Source: Meloidogyne chitwoodi
Lineage: Eukaryota > Nematoda > Chromadorea > Rhabditida > Meloidogynidae
NCBI GenBank assembly: GCA_015183035.1
Contig: JACZZP010000009.1
Coordinates: 1,798,001-1,862,000, forward strand
Direction: 5' to 3'
DNA: 64,000 nt
The notes beneath the pieces were generated by a model. It was not told where the DNA came from, searched no databases, and was given only the letters and a program-made list of their open reading frames with translations. Below are positions 1 to 10,726 of the stretch, piece by piece (within the stretch, counting starts at the first letter, position 1; the number at the start of each line of letters is the position of its first letter). Both the position numbers and the translations under genes were made by a program.

Positions 1-1314
1 TCAATAGTTTCTTCACTTTGGGTACTTGGATATGCTTGTGCTATGCCTGTTGGTATTTTTTCTTCAACAGTTGAATATTCTCCCTTCTGTGGTCAATTTT
101 GTGAAGAAAATTGGTAAATATATTATTTATTTATTATTAATTTAAAATTATTAATTTTTAGGCCAGATACTGATACTCAATCAGGCAGAAGTCGATTAAG
201 AAAATTTTATGGAATTTTAGTATTAATCGTTCAATTTGGTTTACCAATGCTAATATCTACTTTATGTTATTGGCAAATTGGTCTTTTTTTATAAAATTAT
301 TTTAAATAATATTTTATTTAAAGGTCGTTTAATTCGTCTTCAAATGCGTAGAAGAAGTGAAAGACAAATGGTTATACTTCAAGAAAGTAAAGATCGAATG
401 AAAAGTCAAAAAAATAAAACAAATTTAATGATGGCAACTATGGTTTATAAATTTAAAATTTTATTAAAAATTAATAATTATTTTAAAGGTTGCTGGTCTT
501 GTTCTTGCTTGGCTTCCTATGAATCTTATTAATTTATGGAGAGATTTAAATAATGAAAATAGTGTTAATGGGGATGAACTTGTTAACTTTGAAAATACAA
601 AACAAATTGAAATAGGTGGTGGAGAAACGAATGAACTTACAATTAGTGGAGTAAATACTACAACAGCATGGTTTTCTTTAATTTTTGCAGCATCCCATTC
701 AATTGCAATGACTTCAGGTAAAATAATTTAATATTTTTAATTAAATTTATATATTATTTTAGCTGTTTGGAATCCAATAATATACAGTTTTTTTAATCCT
801 CAATTTCGGGAAACAATAAGAAAAGTACTTGAGAGAAGAAGACAATCACAGGTATTAATTATAAATTATTTTAAATTTTAACTATTTTTATATATTTATT
901 TGAATTTAGGCAGCAGCTGCTTTAATGACAACACCACCAAATAATCAAAATAATAATAATTACTTAAGTAGCCAAAATTTTAATTCAAATGGATATTGTT
1001 ATGTTAATAATAATGATTATAATAGAAGAAGTTCAGCACGTTCATTACTTTCTACTTTAGGTACTGCTATAGGTGTTAAAAATGAAAAAAGAGATGGATT
1101 AACTACAATAAGAAATAGTGTTGTTTTTTTACCTCCAAAAAGGTAAAAATAAGTTTAATTATTAATTATTTTTAATTTTTTTTATTTAAAAAATATTTTT
1201 ATTATAATTTTAAGGGATGGGAAATTTATTAGCCTATTAGATGATGAAAAAAGTGTTATTGAAAAAGATGATAAAGAAATAAGTGAAGTAATAATGCCTG
1301 GTGAAATGTTATAA
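1..1314 (+). CDS. Neuropeptide Y/F-type GPCR, 3' part (5' end outside window)
   Basis: Seven exons join in phase: 1-113, 162-280, 324-442, 489-717, 763-851, 910-1142 and 1215-1314, giving 333 residues of the C-terminal part of a class A GPCR. The first exon carries the end of TM4 and an extracellular loop 2 with FCEENWP, resembling the C-x-E-x-W-P pattern of NPY/neuropeptide-F receptors. TM5 follows (YGILVLIVQFGLPMLIS), then a basic loop 3 (RLIRLQMRRRSERQ), TM6 with LAWLPMNLINLWRD, and TM7 with the NPxxY motif (NPIIYSFFNPQFRE). The cytoplasmic tail is Asn-rich. The protein sits in the plasma membrane and would couple a peptide ligand to a G protein. TM1-TM4 lie upstream of the window. The family is clear; which nematode npr gene this corresponds to cannot be told from here. 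Confidence 0.9.
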
Positions 1315-2025
1315 ATTATTTTTTAAAAATTAAATTAATTTTTCTTAATTTTATAAATAAATTATGTTTATTGAAGTAAAAAAGTTTAAAAACTATTACC
1401 TTAAAATGGTTATAATAAGAATTTTATTTTTAAATTTTAACTCAATCCATTCTCATTTTTATATCGAACAATCTCAAAATTATTCTAAACTAATACTAAA
1501 TGTTTTATATTTAAAATAATAATTAAAATCTAAAGCAAGTTTTACTAGAATATATGAATTTAAAATGAGGTAAAAATATTTACATAACATATAATGTTTA
1601 AATGAAAAATAAAACATTGTTATAGAAAGAAAAGTTGCAAGGATTTTTTAAATAATTGTTATGACTAAAATATAAAAAGAATCTTTGTATACTTGAAAAA
1701 TAATTTGAATACTTGACAATTTCTTAAAAAAAATAAAAAAAAAAGATTATACCAAAAATAAAGTTCAACCATTTTAACAATATAAAAATATTTTTTGCAA
1801 TTTTAGATAATTTTGCCAAATTTTGTTTTAAAAACAACACAATGGATGAACGGTTTTTGGTATAATCATCAAAATGTTAAAATCAGAATTAATTTTTAAA
1901 ATAGATGAATAATATTTTCAGGAATTGTTTTTACATAGTTTCTTAACTCAAAAAAATCCAATAAATTTAGATAATAAATAAAAAATGTTTATCAATTCGT
2001 TTAGTCAATCTTCTTAGGTATTTTC
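1315..2025. other. Intergenic, AT-rich, one small inverted repeat
   Basis: I see no coding structure here. A perfect 14-bp inverted repeat, GATTATACCAAAAA at 1745-1758 and its complement at 1854-1867, encloses about 95 bp. The two flanking genes converge on this stretch, so both 3' ends fall here. Confidence 0.5.
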
Positions 2026-5000
2026 TCATTTACCAAATCCACTATCTTTCAAAAAATCTGGATTCAAAGCAAGACAAGATCCACAGCATTCCCAAGCATA
2101 ATTTATCTTTACCTTCTTCGTAAGGAAATAACTGTCTTTGACATTGCATAGTTTTGGTAAAATACAAATACCTTTTATAGAATCAACACAAACTAAATTA
2201 TTTAAATTACTAAAATATTCACAAACTAAAATTATAGTTTAACTCTTAATTTATTGCATTTTAATATTTACTTTTTGGATCATATCCTTCTCTATGGATC
2301 ATCGGTGGAGTTGTTGGTGTGGTAGGTGTTGTAGGCGTGGTTGGTGTGGTTGGAGTTGTAGGCGTGGTTGGTGTTGTTGTTGTAAGCATCTCGCACTTAA
2401 TTGGAGCACATTTTTCTCCTTCTTTAAGACATTTAATACTTTTTGGCTAAATTTAATGTAAAGAATAAATAAAATATGTGATGGCATATTTATAATTCAT
2501 ATAGATTTATCAAATTTAAAAAATAAAAATTCATTATATTTGAAAATAAAACTAACTTTGACATAATAACTGGCAGAACTTATCATTGGCCTGTACGTAT
2601 GAATTTTCGGACCGATTGACATTAATTGATCATCAAGCTTAATCTTTTTTCCATCGTCACTTTCCAAAGTTTGAGTATGTGGTTCAATATTATTCATCCG
2701 AGCATACATATGACATACACTCAAATTAGTTGGATCACAATGCGAATTAATCACTATTTGAGCATAGGCAGTTGTCAATTTCCAACAAACATCGGATTCA
2801 TCACAGAGGCAGAAGTTTTCCATGTCGGAGCATTGCATATTAATCGGAGACGATCCTGCATTTTTACCAGTCGCAATTGTGGCAACAGGATGAAAAAAGA
2901 CAATACGATTATTTGGATCAGATGGGCAATCACATTCTCCTGCGGGATTCACTTGCGTTTTAATCTTTGGATCGGCCTTGTTGTAAACAAGCATTGCAGT
3001 AAATGGTGGTTGAAGACAAGAACTAGGAATATAACTAGGAGTTGTAGGGCTACTGGGTGTAGTCTCAGTTGGAGTCGTCGGAGTTGTAGGGGTTGTCTCA
3101 GTTGTTGGAGTCGTAGGTGTGGTCTCAGTTGTTGGAGTAGTCGGAGTTGTAGGGGTGGTCTCAGTTGTTGGAGTCGTCGGAGTTGTAGGGGTGGTCTGAG
3201 TTGTTGGAGTCGTCGGAGTTGTAGGGGTGGTCTGAGTTGTTGGAGTCGTCGGAGTTGTAGGTGTGGTCTCAGTTGTTGGAGTAGTAGGTGTGGTCTCAGT
3301 TGTTGGAGTAGTAGGTGTGGTCTCAGTTGTTGGAGTAGTCGGAGTTGTAGGGGTGGTCTCAGTTGTTGGAGTCGTCGGAGTTGTAGGTGTGGTCTCAGTT
3401 GTTGGAGTCGTCGGAGTTGTAGGTGTGGTCTCAGTTGTTGGAGTCGTCGGAGTTGTAGGTGTGGTCTCAGTTGTTGGAGTCGTCGGAGTTGTAGGTGTGG
3501 TCTCAGTTGTTGGAGTAGTCGGAGTTGTAGGGGTGGTCTCAGTTGTTGGAGTCGTAGGTGTGGTCTCAGTTGTTGGAGTAGTAGGTGTGGTCTCAGTTGT
3601 TGGAGTCGTAGGTGTGGTCTCAGTTGTTGGAGTCGTAGGTGTGGTCTCAGTTGTTGGAGTCGTAGGTGTGGTCTCAGTTGTTGGAGTAGTAGGTGTGGTC
3701 TCAGTTGTTGGAGTAGTCGGAGTTGTAGGGGTGGTCTCAGTTGTTGGAGTCGTCGGAGTTGTAGGTGTGGTCTCAGTTGTTGGAGTCGTCGGAGTTGTAG
3801 GTGTGGTCTCAGTTGTTGGAGTCGTAGGTGTGGTCTCAGTTGTTGGAGTCGTAGGTGTGGTCTCAGTTGTTGGAGTAGTAGGTGTGGTCTCAGTTGTTGG
3901 AGTCGTAGGGGTGGTCTCAGTTGTTGGAGTCGTCGGAGTTGTAGGTGTGGTCTCAGTTGTTGGAGTCGTAGGTGTGGTCTCAGTTGTTGGAGTAGTAGGT
4001 GTGGTCTCAGTTGTTGGAGTAGTAGGTGTGGTCTCAGTTGTTGGAGTCGTAGGTGTGGTCTCAGTTGTTGGAGTCGTCGGAGTTGTAGGGGTGGTCTCAG
4101 TTGTTGGAGTAGTCGGAGTTGTAGGTGTTGTCTCAGTTGTTGGAGTCGTAGGTGTGGTCTCAGTTGTTGGAGTCGTAGGTGTGGTCTCAGTTGTTGGAGT
4201 CATCGGAGTTGTAGGGGTGGTCTCAGTTGTTGGAGTCGTAGGTGTGGTCTCAGTTGTTGGAGTCGTAGGTGTGGCCTCAGTTGTTGGAGTTGTAGGGGTT
4301 GTCTCAGTTGTTGGAGTAGTTGGAGTTGATGTTGTAATATCTTCACATTTTGCCGGCGAACATTTGTTTCCTTCTGTTAGGCAACTGATACTCTTTGCCT
4401 GAAATTGTTTAATTAGATATATAATATATCATAAGACCTGGCACTTATTACAGTTAGGGTTCTATTTTCGTTATGGCCTATGGGTCTGTAAATAATTTCC
4501 TAAGCCCGTCTTTCTTTTATGTAGAGCATTTTTCAATACTTTGACTGATATTAACCAGCCTTGTTTATTCATATTTAAAATTCTTAAAAATAAATTTTAG
4601 CTATGTGAATTCTTATTTTTTCTATTTATGCTCTACTCTCCCCCTTTACTTTTATATAGGCATCTGAATCACTGGTCATCATCTTAAATGAATGTATTTT
4701 TCGATTTCCGTTGATTGTTGTAAGTTGATTATCAAGCTTAATTTGTTGTCCATTATCGCTTTCTAAAGTTTGTGTTTTTGGTTCAATGTTGTTCATTCTC
4801 ACAAACATATGACAAGCTAAATTAAATATATTAATTTAATTTAACAGATGTTAAGATTAACTAATTTACCTGAATCGCAATAAGAGTTAATTATAAGCTC
4901 AGCATACGCGTTTTTCAATTTCCAACAAACATCAGATTCATCACATACGCAAAAATCTTCCGTATTGTTACATTGCATGGCGATTGCTGAAGCACCTGCA

Positions 5001-5236
5001 TTTGTGCCGGTCGGTGGTATTTGGGCCCCCGGACTGAAGAAGACAATTTTCTTGGTTGGATCCGAAGGACATTCACATTCTCCTGCTGAATGTTTCGTTA
5101 AAATATTTGGATCATCCTTGTTATATATTAGCATTGAAGTATTTGGTGGTTGTTGACAGTTGCCTGGCATGGCTACGTCGCCATTTACGGAAATCGGCAA
5201 TAATATTACTAAGAGTATTACGACTCCCATGGCCAT
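2026..5236 (-). CDS. Secreted modular mucin-like protein: two Cys-rich domains, TTETTP repeat, Cys-rich C-terminus
   Basis: Five exons join in phase: 5236-4870, 4816-4650, 4398-2557, 2446-2272 and 2225-2026 (916 residues). Residues 1-19 are a signal peptide (MAMGVVILLVILLPISVNG). Domain 1 (about 27-178) and domain 2 (about 639-792) are copies; both carry CDESDVCWKL, RMNNIEP-x-TQTLES and closely matched cysteines. Each copy is followed, across a phase-0 intron, by a short cassette of the form KSI-x-CL-x-EG-x-KC-x-P-x-KCE and then Thr/Pro tracts. The first tract is the long TTETTPTTP array (about residues 204-630); the second is short. The last exon adds a distinct Cys-rich end containing WECCGSCLALNP. 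Such Thr/Pro arrays are usually heavily O-glycosylated, so a surface-coat or gland product is plausible. I do not recognise the Cys-rich domain. Residues 4816-4626 read alone look like a separate gene, but the GTAAAG donor at 4649 and acceptor at 4399 mirror the exon join after domain 2. Confidence 0.78.
3058..4335 (-). repeat. 27/36-bp coding minisatellite (TTETTPTTP array)
   Basis: On the minus strand the unit encodes TTETTPTTP (27 bp), and a longer form adds one more TTP (36 bp). Units differ mainly by synonymous changes (CCT/CCG/CCA, ACG/ACA). All length changes are multiples of 9 bp, so the frame never breaks. Because the unit is codon-periodic, the plus strand is also open for over 1 kb as Val/Gly and Ser/Cys/Arg-rich strings; these are shadows of the minus-strand gene. 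The array is expected to vary in length between individuals and to be error-prone in assembly. Confidence 0.95.
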
Positions 5237-5755
5237 AGAACAGGCCGTGATGGTTTTTAAAATTTTTTAACTAATGAGTTTGATAATATTTATAAGTGAA
5301 GAGTGGGATTTGTTAATGAATTCGATTATTGAGGAATATTTCTTTACATGGGTGGGCAATAAATTAGATGTATTGGCAAAAAATTAAGAGGCGGGATATA
5401 TAGATGTATTGTGATGCGCGCGAATAGCTAAAAATTAAAAAGGAGAGAGGAGTGGATGGGTAATCAGTTGAGAGGTGAATTTGAATTCATGTGATGTATT
5501 TCAATACCATTTTACATTGGCAATAAAGTCCTATGCCAAAATTTCTCTCTCTTCCCGAATTTCTCTCTTATGAAATGTTAAACTATAATCGCAATGCTTG
5601 TGTGGGCATTAATATGGAATATTTCGTTAATTTATTCGCGAAGGTTTCTGTCCAGTTAAACGCATTTATAGTATATTATTTTGATTTTAATGTAATTATT
5701 CGATAAACAAAATTAAATAGAAAAATTAATTACTTGTAATTTTTGTTTTTTTGGC
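5237..5755. other. Upstream region of the mucin-like gene
   Basis: There is no coding sequence. This stretch is less AT-rich than most intergenic DNA here (for example GATGCGCGCGAATAGC near 5413) and probably holds the promoter of the gene starting at 5236. Confidence 0.4.
5287..5294 (-). promoter_or_regulatory. TATA-box candidate for the mucin-like gene
   Basis: TATAAATA on the minus strand lies 51 bp upstream of the ATG at 5236, which would leave a 5' UTR of about 20-25 nt. In such AT-rich DNA the match is weak evidence, but position and strand both fit. Confidence 0.35.
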
Positions 5756-6161
5756 ATCTTGAACAATCTGGGCGCCAGCGGTATAGTAAAAACGTGTTTT
5801 TAGGTGTTATCGAGGGCGCTGATTACGAATCTGATCTTATCACTAATCCTTATCATTTTATCACTAATTTTAAAAATCATAGATTTTATCATAGATATTT
5901 TACAAATTACTCAGCTTATTAATAAAAAAGAATCTGCTATTCAATATTTACAACAACTTAACATTTTACGGTCTGTACACCCACTATTCCCATCATGTAA
6001 TCAGCAAATGAGCGAAAATCTTGATAAAATCTGTGATTTTTAAAATTAGTGATAAGAAAAACTGATATCAGATTCGTAATCAGCGCCCTCGATAACACCT
6101 AAAAACACTTTTTTACTATGCCGCTGCGATTATGTGGGGTGGCGCCCAGATTGTTCAAGAT
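5756..6161. mobile_element. Fold-back (MITE-like) element with long inverted arms
   Basis: The outer arm ATCTTGAACAATCTGGGCGC at 5756 recurs inverted, ending at 6161. The arms continue through the motif TTTTTAGGTGTTATCGAGGG and GATTACGAATCTGAT (left to 5835, right from 6067). Weaker pairing continues inward for about another 60 bp to an AT-rich loop. The right arm has about 15 extra bases next to GGCGCC (around 6125-6143) that the left arm lacks. I see no transposase, so it is a non-autonomous fold-back. No target duplication is obvious. The small open frame inside is not a gene. Confidence 0.85.
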
Positions 6162-6302
6162 TGCCGCTGTTTAACGAAATTGTTCTTTCTGTCCAATCTC
6201 TGTTTTCAGCTTGTTTTTAAAAAATTCTAGTTTATTTTACTATTATTCTAAATTCAGCAATACGAATTTACTTTTCGACTGTAATCCTCCATATCTGTCA
6301 CT

Positions 6303-7454
6303 AGTGCCCGGCGCCGGACCGGATCCGGCCGGATTTATCCGGATCCGGTCCCAAAAATCGGGCTTTTTTCGAAATCTCCGGATTCATTCCGGACCGGATT
6401 ATAATGGCCGGATCCGGCCGGATCCGATCCGGCTCTATTCACAAAATCCGGTCCGGAATCCGAATCCGGCAAGTTTTTTGTACCTAATTCCGGATTATTC
6501 AAATTTTGGCATAATGTTAAGAAAATTGAATGAGAGGACGGTAGAGAATTAAAAAATGCAGTTTTGTGGCGTAAATAAATATTTAGCATTTATCTAGCAA
6601 ATTAATTTTTTCTCTTATTACATAAATTATTGCATTTATATTATATTTTAATTGCGATTAACAATGCATGATATTTATTTAGAAACTGCAATGCAACATA
6701 AAATATTCCAAATTGGCTTATTTGGAAAAAAATTTAAATGAATCGCCTGCGACACAAAAAAGTGAAATTTTTGGCAACAGTGTTTTAAAAATTTTTTAAT
6801 TTTTCGCCTGCGGCGCTTAAGGGAAATTGTTGCAAAAGGATTTAAAAAATTTTCACCAATGGCAATAAAAAGATGAATTTTTGGTAGCAGGAGCATAAAA
6901 AATCTTTAAAATTTTGCCTGCGGCGCTAAAACTACCCGAAATTATGAAAATTTATCCTTCCCGAAACTCGACACTTGAGCTCAACCCGCGGCGATCTGAC
7001 CCACTAGACCTTTGGAAAAATAATCATAAAATAATCCACAATTTGCCAAACTTTTGACAACTCCTACAAAGTTTGAAAGTGAGGAAATTTTCAATGTAGC
7101 AAGAGATGTATTTGATTATAGGGAGGTCCAATCTTAAACCAGAAAATGCTGAATATTTATTTTTTCTAAACAAAGCAATCCCACAATTGAATTACTCTTA
7201 TTAATAAAATTTTATTGTTGATTATTTTGAAAAATTAAGTTTTTTACCAATATTTTTACATTTTTTTAAAAAATCTGAAAAAACCAAAATCCGGTCCGGA
7301 ATCCGGCTAATTTCAGCCAGAATCCGGATTTTATAATCTCCGGATTCATTCCGGACCGGATTATACCCACCGGATCCGGCCGGATCCGGTCCGGCTCTAT
7401 TCACAAAATCCGGTCCGGAATCCGAATCCGGAAAAATCGATTTTTCCGGGCACT
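6303..7454. mobile_element. Non-autonomous DNA transposon with CCGGAT subterminal arrays
   Basis: The element has a 9-bp terminal inverted repeat (AGTGCCCGG...CCGGGCACT) and an exact 10-bp direct duplication, ATCTGTCACT, at 6293-6302 and 7455-7464. Both ends carry GC-rich arrays built on CCGGA and CCGGATCCGG (6303-6490 and 7285-7454). The two arrays are direct copies of one another, sharing TCTCCGGATTCATTCCGGAC and GGCTCTATTCACAAAATCCG. The middle is AT-rich and holds the core CGCCTGCGGCG twice (near 6805 and 6917), each beside a diverged GTTGCCAAAAATT-like stretch. A 9-11 bp duplication suggests the Mutator superfamily, but no transposase is present. Confidence 0.85.
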
Positions 7455-7464
7455 ATCTGTCACT

Positions 7465-8879
7465 AATGTAATAAAAAAATTTTACTACACCATTTTTCTG
7501 TTTAAATTAATTACGGCTGCGAATATATGGACTATTTCGTTAATTTTTTAAAGTGCAATTGATTGAATAAATTGAATGTTACTCGTGTCTTTAATTTCGA
7601 AATATACGAGATTGAATATTTTAATTAATAAAAAAATTTTTAACATAAAATAAATTAAAAACTTAATTGTAAATAAAAATAAAATAAACTTTAAAATTTA
7701 CAAATTATTTAAAAAATACAAAATTAATAATATTAAAAAATATTTATATATTTAGATGGAAGTGCTAACCTCTCTTTTTATTTACAGAATTCATGAACAA
7801 GTTTTCTAAATTTTTGTGTTTTAATAAAATTTAAAATTTCATTTTTATTATTTATAAACCTTTTAAAGAAATAAAAAATAAACTATTTTTTATTCTTCAG
7901 AATATGTATTATATACAATTTTATTTATTAATTTTTATTATATTTTTTTAATATGTTAAAATGAAAGAATTCAAAATTTCACCTGCTCATTTTTATACAT
8001 AGCAACAACTTTTTTTTACTAATTTGTAAGATTTTTATATTTCAAGTTCTTTGTGAGTGCTTGGAATTTTTGATTTTATCATACTCATACCTGCACTTTT
8101 TTTGCCTTATGCTCATACTTCATACCAAGGTAGAGGTATCAGTATTATTTTGTATGACCTTCCTAGCACTGGTCTTGAGTCGAAGAAAAATTTTATTTAA
8201 AAATATATTTAATATTTTTCTTATTTTAGTTTTTATTTAATTTAATTAAATTTAAAAATTATTCTCTTTTAATTAATTTTTTATAAATATTTATTTGTTA
8301 TTTATATTTTAATAATATATAAAACATATGTATTTTCTCAAATAAAATGATTAATTTTTATTTTTGTTTATTTACATTCCCACAATTCTGGAAAAATGAG
8401 AATTGAAAATGAAGAGGAATATGTAGCATGACAGCTATTTATATAAATAAAAAATATTTATTAGTTTTTTATGGAATTATTAAATTTCTTTATTTACCTT
8501 TTTTCATTTTTATTAAATTAAATTTTATTAAAATATTTTAAAAAAGTTACAGTTTGAGATTAATCTAAAATTTAATTAAAATAATAAATAACCGTATTAA
8601 GTCTCCTTAGAAACAGTCATATTTTGTTTTAAAAATTTAATTATTATTATTATTAAATAATTAGAATTTTTGATTAAAATTTTAATTAAAAGGAATGGAA
8701 AAAATTAAATTATATATTTAAGTATTTTATTTAATTTTCAATTATTAAAAATTAATTTTTCTTAAAATTAATTTAAAACAAAGAAACTAATATTTTTATT
8801 AAAATAAATTTAATAATTTTATTTTATTTTAAAAGGCTAATAACTTTATTTATAATTTTTTAAATTTAAATAAATATTT
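7465..8879. other. Intergenic, AT-rich
   Basis: No gene is seen. A somewhat less AT-rich patch around 8040-8170 has no recognisable structure. The rest is homopolymeric A/T sequence upstream of the chemoreceptor gene. Confidence 0.4.
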
Positions 8880-10726
8880 ATGAATAATTCAACAATAAAT
8901 TTATCATTTTCATTAATTAATGAAATAATTATTTTATTAAAATATATTGAAATATTACCAATTTTATTTCTTTTAATTATAACATTATTAAATGTTTGGT
9001 TATTATATAATAGTTCTATTTTACATTTAAATTTAAAAATTATTTTAATTATTCAAAGTTTTATAATTTTTATTTTTGGAATAACTCGGATATTATAGTA
9101 AGCTAAAAATAAATTAAAATAAAGTTAGGAATGACCGAAAATGTGAAAAAATTTTATTTCGATTTTTAAAATAAAATTAAAATTTATGATAAACTTAAAT
9201 TTTTATTTTTTAATTCTCTCAATCAAATATTTAATAAAATTTATTTTCAGTGTTTTTACATATTTATTATATCAAACAAATATATATTTACAAAGTAATT
9301 TAATAGATAATATATCTCTTTGTTCAATAACAATTGGTAATATGATTGGACATATTTTAATTATAGAACGTACATTTGCTACTTTAAATAGTGTTAAATA
9401 TGAAAAACAAAAAGGACTTTTATTTACTATTTTTTGGATTTTTATTTTGGTAATTTTAATTTTTTAAAATATTTATTTATGTGACTTTCAATCATTTAAT
9501 TATTCCAATGTTTTTTTATTAATATTTTAGTCTTTAATAAATATTTATTAATTTATATTTAAAAATAATTAATAAAATAAATTAACATATGTATGTCCCA
9601 GTTGATTTATAAGATGCCCTGAGATTATAAGAGAACAATAATTAGTCAATTATTGAAGAAATATTTAAAATAATTGTTTTTTAATAATTCAAAATTAATT
9701 AAATTTAATCTTTTTTATTTTCGGTAAATAATTAGAAAATTTATTATATATTTATATGTTATAAAGAGTATAATTTTAATATTAAAATACAATTTAAAAA
9801 AATTAAATAAAATAAAATAAATATATATTTAAAATTATAGATAATAATAATTATTATTATGCAATTAACGCCTACTTTAATAATTCAACAAAAATTCAGT
9901 TTTTCTACTTTAATAATACATTTAACTTTAGCAATTAGCATTGGAGAATTAATTGTTTGTTTTTTATTCAGTTAATTTTATTAAATATATTTTTTTAAAA
10001 AAGATATTTTCAATTTTACAATTAAAAAATCAAAAAAAATTTGAACAATTTAATGATATTAAATTTAATTATAAATACAAATTGAGTGTAAGATATCAAG
10101 TAAATATTTTTATTATCTTTTTAATTTATTTATTTTAATTTAAATATTTTTTTAAATTTATTTTAGTTAAAAGAAAATATTTATTCTGGTAAACAACTTG
10201 CCCCAACATTTATTTTTCATTTAATTAATATTTTTTGTTCAAATATTGTTTGCATAATTGTTATTTATTTTAATATTTCTTCAGGAGAAGGATTTAATCT
10301 TTTTATGTGTTTTATATTTTTAATTCATATTATTAGCAAATTAGGAATTGAATTGACTGTTATTACGTAATTTAATTTTTTTTAGTTTTAATTATAATTA
10401 ATTTTTAAAATATTAATTATGTGAACAATGAAAGAAATTTTTACTTTTAAATTAATTTTTGGAAAAAATTAAATGTTTACTTATAAATTTTATTTTTTTA
10501 AATTAAATCTAAAAAAACATAATTACATATCAATTATTTATTTTTTAGTTTTCATCCTTTATTAAGAAAAAAATTAAAAAATATAATTACACAATTTATA
10601 AAATTATTATTTGGCAAATTTTCTTCAAGAATTGATATTAAAATAGAAGAAAAAGAGACAAAAACTCAATTAAAAAAAGAAGATCAAAATATACATTTCA
10701 AAACTTTGGAAAAATATTGGAAATAA
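8880..10726 (+). CDS. Nematode serpentine chemoreceptor (Sre/Sra-like), apparent frameshift
   Basis: Supported exons are 8880-9097, 9251-9449, about 9841-10098, and two 3' exons (from about 10167 and 10548) ending at TAA 10724-10726. TM1 is followed by LHLNLKIIL, resembling the H-x-N-L-K signature of Sra/Sre receptors. TM3 ends with IIERTFATLNSVKYEK, the E-R-x-x-A-T motif of the family. Later parts are YQLKENIYSGKQLAP and FHPLLRKKLKN, matching the E-N-I and H-P-L-L blocks near TM6 and after TM7. It would act as an odorant receptor in the ciliary membrane of sensory neurons. Between about 9953 and 9970 the frame shifts by one at a run of six T: removing one T restores ELIVCFYSVNFIKYIFLKK. So it is a pseudogene, a sequencing error, or has a splice form I cannot see. 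Confidence 0.72.

Noticed and set aside
2299..2487. 62-aa Gln/His/Leu-rich minus-strand frame
   Set aside because: Wrong frame of the fourth exon of the mucin-like gene. The phase-0 frame gives the conserved KC cassette and TTP tract.
2626..4402. Long plus-strand open frames (567 aa Ser/Cys/Trp/Arg-rich and 379 aa Val/Gly-rich) over the repeat
   Set aside because: They are the reverse reading of the codon-periodic TTETTP array. The minus strand has matching splice sites, a signal peptide and duplicated Cys-rich domains.
5804..6043. 79-aa hydrophobic frame
   Set aside because: It lies wholly inside the fold-back element and is a by-product of its arms.
6211..6589. Pro/Gly/Arg-rich frames on both strands
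   Set aside because: Created by the CCGGAT array of the transposon; no splice context and no homology.
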